From the NCBI GenBank assembly GCA_002633005.1, contig NMRA01000254.1:561102-595141 (forward strand): a stretch of 34,040 bases of DNA, read 5' to 3'. Below the pieces are notes generated by a model. The model was not told the origin of the DNA, made no database searches, and worked only from the letters and a program-made list of their open reading frames with translations. The DNA is from Phoronis australis. Lineage: Eukaryota > Phoronida > Phoronidae. Positions 1 through 10,596 of the stretch are shown piece after piece. How positions within the stretch are numbered: position 1 is the stretch's first letter; every line of letters begins with the position of its first letter. The translations under genes and the position numbers were made by a program.

Positions 1-3000
1 TCTCGCGCTAACCTTTGCCTAACTCACGTGATTCAGTTGACATGCTTTGTGGTTATTGCGCACGCGGTGATAAAATTAACGGCAACCAAAAAAGTGAAGT
101 TGTAATTCTTCACCAAAGTCAACTTAATTCTCACAACTAAGCTTCATCAAAGATATGTGTAGAAGTAGAAAGGACCAATGATGAAAGTAAGTGTTTTTTA
201 AAGTTTTAATTGTAGATTGTATTTTTGACGAGGTGAAAACTCGAAATCGGTATCCCAAATCCGGTCACGGCCAGTTTAAAATACACTGAAGTAACGAAAT
301 GAATACAGAAAGCGAAGGGAAGTATTGTAGCCCCTATATGGCCAACCAAGGGGCTACGTGTTGCCTACTAGATGGCCCAGCGTTGGTTTGAATGCGCTAA
401 ATCTCCCCTTACTCCCAGCTCTCTTAATGTTGTTTGTCCATTTTTCACGAAGTTCTTGGTTTGCAGGGAACACATAAAAACTCAGATTTTTATCTCTCGT
501 TGTTTTCGAAGCAGCCAGGAACACAACAAGTGTATCCGCCGTAAGTTTTCTTCGCGCTCATACCGCGTATTATGCTTGATACTATGACCGCTTTCGGAAT
601 CCTGACCACAGCACCCACAATGCACCATATTAACCTAATTTCAATATGGCGTCGCTGCAAATCCGCTATTGGTACGTTCGTAAAGAATAGATTGTCAATA
701 CTTCGGTTGTAGTTGGGTGATTTTGGTGGTTCAAAAACTAAACATGATCAGCTTTGACAAGAAATTCATCAATGCTATTGCCTTGTGTTCAAATATGTTA
801 TAACTTAACTTTTATTTTTAACAGCGTAGTCTAGTCAGGCTAAATAAGATCTTATCGGAGATTAGAGCAATTTTCGAACAAAAGAGAGCTAGCTCTCCAA
901 TAAACGCCGGCGTTGAGGGCAGCCGTGTAAGATACTGGCTACTGTGGTCATCCTCCCAACTTGTTGCTGTGCTACACAATCGAACAAGTCGGACTCAACA
1001 GGAAAACGCAGTCATGTAACCACGTACGTAAATATGACGATTGTTTGCATCCTCTACGTGACAGGGATACTGCTTGTACAAACTACAGTTAAGTCAACTC
1101 CTGTCGTTCCCCGTTGGCTGTAAACACGTAGACCATTGTCATAGCTTTAGTATCCTCAAACGCTAATTTAGCGGAAATAATTGCAACTGACTACAGGTAT
1201 ATGTAAACATGTCGACCATGACACAGCTCGCAAAGCCCGATTCTAGTGAATTTTAACCCACAATATAATAGTCTGACCTCAACAACCAATCATTTCAGGG
1301 ACAGTCATTTGCCTACTGTAGGTTACGAGCACACTCGCAAAACACTCTCCTTCATTCGCATGATTTTGCATGACCTCAAATGTCAAGAAACGTGGTCCTG
1401 GTCTTTGAATATTTTAGAAAATATGCAGGGGTGCGGTATTTTTCAGTTTTCGACTAGTTTAGTTCACCACTTTTCCAAAAATTCACTTGAGAAAAGCAAA
1501 TCCTTTGTTTTCTTTTTTAGTCGCATCAGTCTGATTTCAGTGGTACAGCGACACGATTACCTGTGCTCAAGGCCATGTATACCTGAAGGATAGGAGGGTC
1601 TTTTATTTTCGTCACCACGTCAATACTATTGTAACTGACTGTCCAAGCCACAGTGATGAATGCGTTTACCGAAGATTGTTGAAATTTATGCAGCGTGCCT
1701 ATAATCTTGTCTTTTGGTAGTGTCGTATCGAATGTTTCAAAATGAATCTAGTTACAGACGAGAAACAAACAATGCTTTTTGGCCTGATCATCGTCAGTGC
1801 CTTGGGTTAACGGAACGCATCCCTGATAAGACCTTCTATATTCAAATCATTGTTCACCTCACAAGGACGATTACGTCTCCGAACGTCACTAGCATATAAA
1901 ATCACCAACATCCACATCGTGCAGAATATTCCATATCCAATTTTTAAACTATAGTAGAAAACACAAAAAACAAAAGTGATTTCAAAATCGACTCAACAAA
2001 TTCGAATCACAAACACAGATGTACTGGAATTCAAAGTTTTATTGTGCAATTTAGTAAATTGGACATTGAACAAAAATTGGATTTTCAATTTTTCTATTGC
2101 ACATTGGTAATAGTACAATGAACGATTTGAGTTTTGCATGTTACAAATTGAATAACGGACTGAACCGTGATTCCTATAAAAAGCACAAATTAGCGCCACG
2201 AAAATTAGGTCAGTTAGTGCTCCGTAGAACAGAATAAAACGTCGCGATTACAGACACAACGGCGGTTTATGCAGTTGCTTTGACAGTTAATAGCTGTGAA
2301 CGACGACTTCCAGTAACCGTCGTCAACAATAAACAAAATCAGCAAATTGAACGGTGCGAGTTGTGTGGCTAGGTTACGGAAATCAACACCAAGAACCATA
2401 TTTATTTTATGAAACAGAGAATAAGTCATTAACTGAAATCTGATTTTGTCACACATTAGCAAGGGACAGACCGAATATTGTTTAAAGTATTTTGTTCAGT
2501 ATCCGTTTAAGCAATACAAGTTTGATAGGTAACACAACTGTTAACACTTGATTCAATCCACGACAATGATGATGTTGAAACCGTCTTCATAGTTTTGTAC
2601 TGGTTTAATTATCCGAACGAGTTCTATCTATTAAAGTGATTCCCATTATTCTCAACATAAAATTCAAATCCTGAAACATTTTACTTACTGCTTGTTTATT
2701 TACTGGAATTTTTAGAAATTAGGAACTAAACATTTTCGAATGATTTAGTCGCGAGTTTACACCCTCAACTCAGTCAAAAAATAAAACTGTAATGTGTGAT
2801 CAATATCATGTTGAACACAATTACAGAACGGGCATAGATAGTACTGAGTTACTGTACCTCTAAAGAGTCAATTGCGACGTCCAAACGAGTCCGTTGACCT
2901 TAAAATCAGCTGACCAAATGTCTCAAGTGAATGAGTTGTTTTCGTGTACGATTACAACTTATTGCGTAACCAAGTAGGTCCTAAAATGATCTATTACCTG

Positions 3001-3085
3001 TTTGTAGCTAATGTTAGCGCTTATTGCGTAATCGACCTCGCTTTTATTGACAGAAGTAATGCTCGAAATTCTATGGTCTTTTCAG
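1..3085. other. Non-coding stretch, no gene recognised
   Basis: Only short open frames with no family motif. ATGATGAAA|GTAAGT near 180-194 could be a tiny first exon but has no support. Nothing else seen. Confidence 0.5.
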
Positions 3086-3204
3086 ATATGAACGACGACG
3101 CGCCATCTGCACGTTATGTCCTGCTGAAGACGCGGCTTGCTTCCCAGCCCTACATGTACACAGTGTCCTCCCCCGGGTGCACGCATTCCAAAGCTGCTTC
3201 GTAA
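3086..3204 (+). CDS. Candidate 3'-terminal exon of unknown gene
   Basis: The acceptor tggtcttttcag| is followed by 38 open codons (MNDDAPSARYVLLKTRLASQ, then PYMYTVSSPGCTHSKAAS) and TAA at 3202-3204. A polyadenylation signal AATAAA follows at 3210-3215. Base composition is more GC-rich than its flanks. No upstream exon on the + strand was identified and the peptide is not recognised. Confidence 0.3.
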
Positions 3205-3215
3205 CTGTTAATAAA

Positions 3216-6200
3216 GTTTACTTGTGAATGACATTTCTTTTTATTTCATCCAGCATGTTCGCCTATAATTCCTTAAAACCCTCTCACTTCGCCACAAAAT
3301 TTTGAGAAGACAAAATTTTCAACTTTGGCTATCTTTGGAAAATACGTCACACCAGGGAGGTGACCCAATCATTGCTGATTCTGTCCATTATGCTGTGTGC
3401 CCAGAGGAGTAATTTTGTTTTATTTTCGAAGAAATAGTCGGATTTTTTATTAATCCGAAGTAAATATTTGAAGAAGAATGCCGGACAGTTTTGTAGTTCT
3501 TTGCACAAGTTTCCCACTGATCCAAAACTGCGTTGCAAGGGGGAAGACTGTGACATCCACGAGTGGAGCGTCGCCGTATTCAGTATTGTATGGACTGCTT
3601 CGAGGACAACAGCCTTCAATCCGAGTATAGTTGCAAATCAAGATAAGTGAACTTTTAGAGAGTATTCCAAACGGTCCATGGCGTTGCTTTGCGGAAGCTA
3701 GTAAGCCTTGGGCTAGTATTGAACCTAACGTTCAAAATGGCGGATAGCATCGACGGACATTGTCGGACAGGATTAGTGCTAGAAGTAGCCAGTAGATTGT
3801 TTTTCTTTTGAATTACGATTTTTAAAACATAAGTGTTTGTAGGTGGATGTGCTGAATAGCTTGATGCTCGTTACTGTCGTTGCAATCCATTGAATTTCAG
3901 GCGTCCTAGTCGATCGCTAGCTTGACTGAATGAACAGGTGGGGTGATGGAACAAACTTTTTTTTCGGTTTTCAAAAATACTTCGATATAATAGGAAAGAC
4001 AATGCATCCCACTCAATAAAAATTAAAAAATTATCAAAATCAGGTTAAGCAGTGTAAACTTATCGCATTTTTGGCGAAATTTGAGTCATTTGTTTAGATC
4101 GGGCCGGCGATCTTGGACTACAGCAGAATAAGTTACGAGATTAAAACCGTGTATAAATTATTTTTACCAGTAATATACAATGAATTTTAGTGAGAAATAT
4201 ATATACCTACTAGTGTGAGCGATTCAACAGTTTTCACTAAATTTCAACGAGGCACAATGTTTACGTTTTTGTGCAAAAAATGTAAGGAATATTCTAATTA
4301 TTGTAGTGCGAACATCTCATTCAGTGGACCATACACTCGGCTTAAAAATAGTTGAAATACTTTTGATATCGTTTTTTCTTTGACAGTCAATTGCGCTTCA
4401 AGGTTTGATCATGTTTCACAACATAATTCATATTTTTTTCTAATTTTTACGTTTAAATCATGCTTTTAATAAATGCGTTGTAACTTGTTGACTTCTTCAT
4501 TCAAGTTATCAAGACAACAAAAGAAAGAAACTTAATTTGAGTAATGCACTATCCTGTTGGATTGTGAAGCTTCCAGCCTCCAATCCTTGTTCCATGCAAC
4601 TTCTTATTTTTTTAAATCACACTTTTCAATTTCTAGGGTAAAGAAACACCCGGTCACCATGGTAATAGTTAGGGATGTCCACTTTCATTTCATGTAAATT
4701 TGTCGTGTTGTTGGATAACGTTTGTAATGCTTAAATGCTATATAGTACTGTGCATTCTAAGTCACTTATTTGGTAAAAGATTAGATCATTTGGCTTACAT
4801 ATCATTTTCACTGTACCGAGATTATTTCCGTTTTGAGTTTTATACAGTAGATGTAACCCTCAACTAAATTGAAAGTCTTCCACTGTAGAAACCAAATAAT
4901 TAAGTCCGACTGAAAGCACCTGATTTCAATTTGAACAGTGGAGTACCAAAATGATTAAATCCATGATAATCGTCCTCTCATTTGCTATTTCATTTCTATG
5001 ACTCAGTGACCAAAGCTTGCCATAATGAACGCCTGAAATATGTTCAGTGGCATCTTCGGGTTATATTTTTGATGACTTGGCTTTATTATTAATTCAATAG
5101 ATAAAAACATGAATTAAAAAATCAAGTTCGGAAGACTTCCATTTCAAGTTTACTTGCAATTCTGTAATTGAGATTGCCACCTCCACTCAAACTTCAATTA
5201 TATATGCGGTTCAATTAAAAGGTGACATCCTTCCTACTCACTGCTGATAAAAAATGAAAACTGTAATATTTTGTATTAGGCTTTATCATCTTTGGCACCC
5301 TGGTCTTTACATTTCATTGACAAAAAACAATTGATTTATGCAAATAAATGGAACTGAGAGGAATTATCATATGAAGCAAGCAAAATTTTGGAGAATTGAC
5401 TGCCTGTAATCAGTGAGCTCATTGCAACAAAACAGATGTCTTCCTGGTCTGACATCACAGACGGTTATATAACTGCATAAGCCTATTTTTAGAATTGACT
5501 CGGCTGAAGTCGGATAAGTTCATAACTTCAGGGCATCTGTGCGGACAGGAACTGCCCTGTGCCATTCTTTGTGTTGAAAAGCAGTTGTTTTGGTGTCAAA
5601 CTATGTCTTTAACAAAACTAATCACTTTGGCTTCCGCCGTTAATGTGTCATGAATCGTGGCGACACCTACCGGGTGTGTGTGCGCCGACGAAGTACGCGA
5701 GGAATCGACTACGATGGCTGATTTTAGTTTGTCAAATTAAAAATTGTGAAATGTCTTTGTTAAAAATATTGAGAACAAAAATATGAGCAGTGTATTGGAA
5801 GATACACATAGCCAAAATATAAAATAAATCAAGAAAGAAAAATGGGCAGCAAAGGTAATACGAATTACGAGAAATACACCATAAGCAAGTAATCAGAGGT
5901 CATCATGTGAAAGTAGGTCAATTGGAGGGAGGGTAGATACAGAATCTGTAGGATTTTCTCCAAGGAAGTTGGGGAAGTAATAAGCATAAGATAGATCTGC
6001 TGAGAAGATGGGGGAGCAAAAATGGGGTGCGCCCTTCAACCAATAGTTTGGGGGTGAACAATACGCAGGTGTTCATATCATTTAATTAACAATTAACTAT
6101 TAAAACTTTTAACACACAAACTTTGTCCTTACAATGATAGAAAATAAATGTGCACTTCGAACTGCCATCAAAACTGCACAAAAAGCGATACATCTGAGCC

Positions 6201-6250
6201 ATATATCTCTGTGTCATGTTTCGTTAAACACTGTTAAGCCATTTTTTCAG
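3216..6250. other. AT-rich non-coding stretch
   Basis: No coding frame credited. A frame at 3468-3650 contains SLHKFPTDPKLRCK, superficially THAP-like, but lacks the rest of the domain. From 3700 to 6240 there is no long frame or obvious repeat. Confidence 0.5.
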
Positions 6251-6318
6251 GAATTTTGGGCAAGCACTATGCTGTGAAGACTCTCCAGAATCGGCTATCA
6301 AGTCCATTTGAAAAATAA
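6251..6318 (+). CDS. Candidate short 3'-terminal exon of unknown gene
   Basis: The acceptor cattttttcag| precedes a short frame reading ILGKHYAVKTLQNRLSSPFE, Lys, stop (TAA 6316-6318), and AATAAA signals follow at 6314-6319 and 6328-6333. HYAVKTL resembles kinase subdomain II, but a terminal exon there could not complete a kinase. A second frame (ending AIKSI) is also open, so the reading is uncertain. Confidence 0.18.
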
Positions 6319-7203
6319 ATGACAGACAATAAAATGTTGTGGATGCAGAAAAATGCTATATTAGTGTATAGATATTCACATAAGTGAGCTTATACTGCGT
6401 ATACTAAATAACCAGTGCTAGTCAATGATTTGTAAACAGGAGCAACACAATGCATCAACGACATGTACTTCACCTTGGGAACCATTCAGGCAAGGGGACT
6501 TTTTCAGAAGTTAATATGTGTTATTTTTTAACCATTGGAAGGTGGATTTTCGAGATTGAAGGGTTTTCTAAGCCAATAAAAATGCACGAGCTACTTTTCG
6601 TAACGTGTACGACAATCAATGAATCGATCACATTTGTTGGACTAAACAATGTCGGGAATTCGTTCTCAAAAGTGAGAACAAAGACCGGTTCTTTTTATAA
6701 ATTAGAAGTGGCACAGAATGAAAGTCCTTGGCGTGACAAGGTCAGTCTTGGTGGGTGTCACCTGTTTCAAACAGTGTAATCCCAAAAGACTATTTTAGGA
6801 TGCAATGTGTCTTCCGAGTTGGGGGAAACAAATGCAAGCGATGCCGGTACTTTATAAGTAATTTAGGTTAGTTTCCAAATACGGAAACACATATTCTCAA
6901 GCTCTGGGAATAATGAGGAAAACGCACCGGGTCTAGTGGACGCAGTGGCGTGGTTTGAGGGAGGGCCGGGTCCGTCGCCGTTTCTTCGCTAACGGTGAGA
7001 GGGCAAGGCCAAAACGACCCCAAAAGGCCCTTTCATACTAACGTCGACGCGTCGTTGTTGTGGGGAGAAGTGGTTAACTGCGGTCCTGGATCGAAGTTAA
7101 CAGTGACAGTTATTTTAAGTCTAAAAGACAAAACATGTTTAAGTTACATTGTTGTTCAAGGTTTTTTGTTGATTTCCTTCTTAATCCTGTCTTGTTATTG
7201 CAG
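6319..7203. other. Region before the YqaJ pseudogene
   Basis: A 109-codon frame (6450-6779, + strand) is unrecognised and has no splice or polyadenylation context. A GC-richer patch at 6930-7110 precedes the YqaJ acceptor and may hold an upstream exon of that dead gene. Confidence 0.35.
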
Positions 7204-8021
7204 GCTCCTCTGATTCAACCTCCCGAAGGACCGTCTGCGAGTGGACAATCAAAGCCTTGTGGTCATCTGAACTTCCCACATCCCAGTCCTATTGCTAGTG
7301 CTGTTACTTGACATGCTGAGGAATACGAGTTTATGAAGTTGATATTTGAGGATGCCAGAAAGCTAAAGAAGACACTCGTGCACAAGCTAACTGCCCTTCA
7401 TGGTTTGAAGAGAGAACACGTAGACTTACAGCGTCAACCTTTGGGAGATTTGTGCTTCGTAAGGCTCCAATTACAGACAATTTAGTAAATTCAGTGATGA
7501 ATCCCAAACCATTTCAGACAGCTGTAACCACTTACGGAACGTGCAATGGAAAAGTTGCCAAGAACATGTGAGCCACCTTCATTAGTGCGGATTTATAGTT
7601 AACACCGAATTTCCCTTCATTGGAGTTTCGCCTGATGGAAAAGTATGTGACAATGGAGAGGTGGGGTTGTTATAATTTAAATGTCCATACAGCATACGAG
7701 ATATGAATCTTCAAGAAGCACTATAGTCATTGGTTCCAAGTTCAAGGTCAGTTGTTAGTATCTGTGTCTTCATTCTTTGATTTTGTGGCATACACAAGAA
7801 GAGACTTGCATTTACAAAGGATTCATACCGGCGTCAGTGTCATGTGTTTATTGCCCAGTGCCGCCAATCTGCACCGACATTCTACTGGTTCCACAGCTCG
7901 AGTTTCTGGATCAGCATGTGTCGGTCCTTTATATGAGCATTCAGCAAAGTTTTTACTGAAATGTGAATTCTGGTCTACTGTCATGGTGAAAATGAAACGT
8001 TTGAGGAAAATCGTAAATTAA
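7204..8021 (+). pseudogene. Decayed YqaJ-type viral recombinase/exonuclease domain gene
   Basis: An intact acceptor (tgttattgcag|) opens a frame at 7204 with one stop near 7309, followed by HAEEYEFMKLIFEDARKLKK. A frame change leads into 7392-7571, CPSWFEERTRRLTASTFG then LRKAPITDNLV, NPKPFQTAVTTYG and a stop. This is the W..R..R.TAS.FG and F.T.A..yG pattern of the YqaJ (lambda-exonuclease-like) fold. A second frame (7589-7726) holds GFIVNTEFPFIGVSPDGKVC, and FKCPYSIRD, the nuclease core where GxSPDG and E(I/F)KCP normally carry catalytic Asp, Glu and Lys; a TAA replaces the codons before FKCP. A third frame from 7728 gives HWFQVQGQLLVSV, then FDFVAYTRRDLHLQRIH, the late QxQGQ motif. At least two frameshifts and three stops make it non-functional. 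The preserved splice acceptor implies a spliced host copy rather than a processed one. Confidence 0.75.
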
Positions 8022-10423
8022 ACGAAGCTGATTTTATAGTAATTTTTACATCTGTGAAATTTGCCACAATCGTTCTATTGTTTTCCCATCATTTGGACCT
8101 ACTACTTAGACCACGAACACCTCACTTGTTTGAATTGTATTTCACGGGTGAGCTGAAAATCATCTAATTTGACCTGGGAGTAATATACATATTTGATATT
8201 GGTCCTAGAATTTGACTCATATTTTTTCTCAGGTCGAGAAATGGGCACTCATTTTTCAAATTGCTTTAGTGCTGTGATTCCATAGGTATTGAAAATACCA
8301 AGAGTGATGTGATACATTTTAGGTTAAAAAACTTGAGTATTGCTTTGGTTATATTTTCGTAAAATTCACCTTAAAGCCGGTGACTAGCATGCCACCATGT
8401 TGCCAACCACGGCATCAGGCAGTGCCTGACTTGGGATGCATCTAAATATTGTCACAGTGAAATCTGTTGAAACTGTAACATTGAAGAAAGCTCCTTTGCT
8501 GTCAGTGATGGAACATGGTCAGACTAGAGGAACAGGTGTTTACCTGGTTTCATTGAACAACGTGTTGTTTGGCCAAGTTGCTGTCCGCCGAGCTTTTGGG
8601 GGACTATACACTGGTGTGATCTCGTCTGGCAGAGGGTCTGTCGGGGTTTTTATTCGCCGGTACAAGTCGGTTCTCTATATCTGAAGTGCTAAACTCATTT
8701 CAAGTAACAATTTTTACCTCTAAAGATATCTTGCGGTTTCAATTACAGCTGTGTTTTTTGGGGGGTTAATGCTTTCCATGGGCATCTGGCTTTTCACCAC
8801 ATTTGTTTCAGTGATAAAACAAGATACACAGAATTTTCATACTGTATTTAAAGGTGCGATACGCCCTCTTTTGTCATCCAAAGTACTACTAACGTTTGAA
8901 TTTGACCACACATCACAATAAAATTGACCTGAATTTGATTTTTAGTCATATTAAAAGAGACATGACAAGCAACTCGTAAAGTACTGTGTACTGTCATGCA
9001 CAATAATTGTCTGTGCCATTTTTGCTCACGTTCCCAGAGGCCACTTTTAATCCAGGTAAAGAACAATATGAAAAGTATTTTATTGCCGGTAATGGCCTAA
9101 ATTCAAAGCTTGTTCTTTGCAAATACGGTTGTGCTGCTCGCAGATTTAAGTTAGGCCTACCTTCTGATGAACATCACATTTTTGTATTTCCATTGCGTAA
9201 AGGTTGCTCTCGGTTTATTTTAAAAGTAACCAGTTAAGCCGTCAGTCAAAATTCTGGCGATAGGTCAGTTGGAGATTCTCGACCGACTTCATTGGTCGAG
9301 ACACGTCTAAGTCATTAATTTGACGTAGTAACCGGAGATGTTTTTTGTTTCGGATCATTGTGAGGAAAAGGGAGCTCTTTTAAAACGAAATATTTAGGAA
9401 TTACGGAATGAAATACATGTACGAAAAAATATTGTTCCCAAGTAACCTTTATTAATAGCCAATAGATTGTGTATACAGCTGAACAGCAAGTCAGTTTTTG
9501 ACCGATCAATTCAAACTTTAAAATATGTAAATCGACACGACGGACTACTTCATTCCATATGCCTAACCACTCATTTGACAACGTCATGTTGTTTGGTGTC
9601 ACTTGATAGAGTCAGGCGCAAATCGATTATCAGTTGGAGCCCATCTGGTGGTTGGTGCGTCACTGAAAAATTAAACATAATCAGTAAAAACCGTGTGCAG
9701 CGCCCTCCTTGAAAACCACCACCTTAGTTCATGTTTTGTCATGGAGCACCCCTCTATCCTGTCGCACAGTCAATTTCTAACGACACACGGAGGGAAGCTG
9801 TACAAACTTTGGTTTGATTTCTTCCATTTCAATATTTCTGAGCGTTTCGACTATTTACATTGACTCGGCACCTGTCATACAACTGCCTGTAACAAGGTGA
9901 AAGTCAGTAACTGAAGACGGGCAAAATCGACTTATTAAAAGCAAAAGAAGATGTCGAGTCTCTTGGGAGGTTATATCGTATTCCCACATATTGCTCTACT
10001 TAGTGGTGTAATACGTGAGTGGAATGGAAGTGGCCATCTAGTAAGCCCCGGAGGTTGAAATCAGTGAAGTAAATTCAGAAAAACTTTAAAAACAACTACC
10101 TTTTTAAAGCAAGCAAGTGCCCAAGCCGGATGAAACGAATGCAAAGCTATGACTGTTCTGGTTATTATGGCCCACGCTCCAGAAAGTGAAGTAACTTTTC
10201 CTCTGTATATCAAAGTTCTCTTAAGATACTGGTCCAATTATATGCAATACTGCAGGTTCGAGAACACAAACCTTAAATCGAGATGAGGCTTACTGTCAAT
10301 TGGATGACACGCTTTGATTTAGATTTCACACAATTTGGTTGGTAAATTTTCATGCCCAGTCGCGAGTACTGTTTGATGCTTGCGAACCTGGGCGTTGCTT
10401 AGCACAAGGATTTGTAAACTTAC
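8022..10423. other. Stretch expected to hold the kinase 3' exons; none recognised
   Basis: Short unrecognised frames at 8436-8684 and 9007-9237 (+). ATG 9951 opens a 21-codon hydrophobic frame ending at a GTGAGT donor (10015), possibly a signal-peptide exon, but unsupported. No minus-strand exon continuing the kinase could be identified. Confidence 0.4.
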
Positions 10424-10596
10424 GTCAAATTTTACATCAGCCATCATTCTGCATAACTGAGCATCATTTCCTTTTTCGGCCTGGCGTACGGCGTCCAAAC
10501 GTTTAAGCACCTTGGTTATGTCAGGTCTCTCAGTCGGCACGCGGGAAGCCATGTCATGGGCTAGTTGCTTGATCGCATGATTATCATGACGCTGAT
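10424..10596 (-). CDS. Kinase exon 4: end of C-lobe
   Basis: Two bases plus 57 codons, acceptor gtggatag| and donor GAC|GTAAGT. It encodes QRHDNHAIKQLAHDMASR, then VPTERPDITKVLKRLD, the subdomain XI motif with the conserved arginine. A charged tail DAVRQAEKGNDAQLCRMM suggests a helical linker to a further domain. Reading through the donor gives a stop at 10319-10321, so intron retention would end the protein about 35 residues later. No later exon could be recognised between 1 and 10423. Confidence 0.8.

Noticed and set aside
2944-3085. 5' part of the 86-residue frame leading into the candidate terminal exon
   Set aside because: The acceptor at 3085 and the composition change suggest only the part from 3086 could be coding.
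3468-3650. SLHKFPTDPKLRCK, reminiscent of a THAP zinc finger
   Set aside because: No supporting Cys/His framework or the later conserved residues; the similarity covers about 12 residues only.
8436-8684. 82-residue + frame downstream of the YqaJ pseudogene
   Set aside because: No motif of the YqaJ family or any other; treated as chance.
9951-10014. ATG followed by a hydrophobic 21-codon stretch and GTGAGT donor (possible signal-peptide exon)
   Set aside because: Too short, no following exon found, and it would lie antisense in the expected kinase 3' region.
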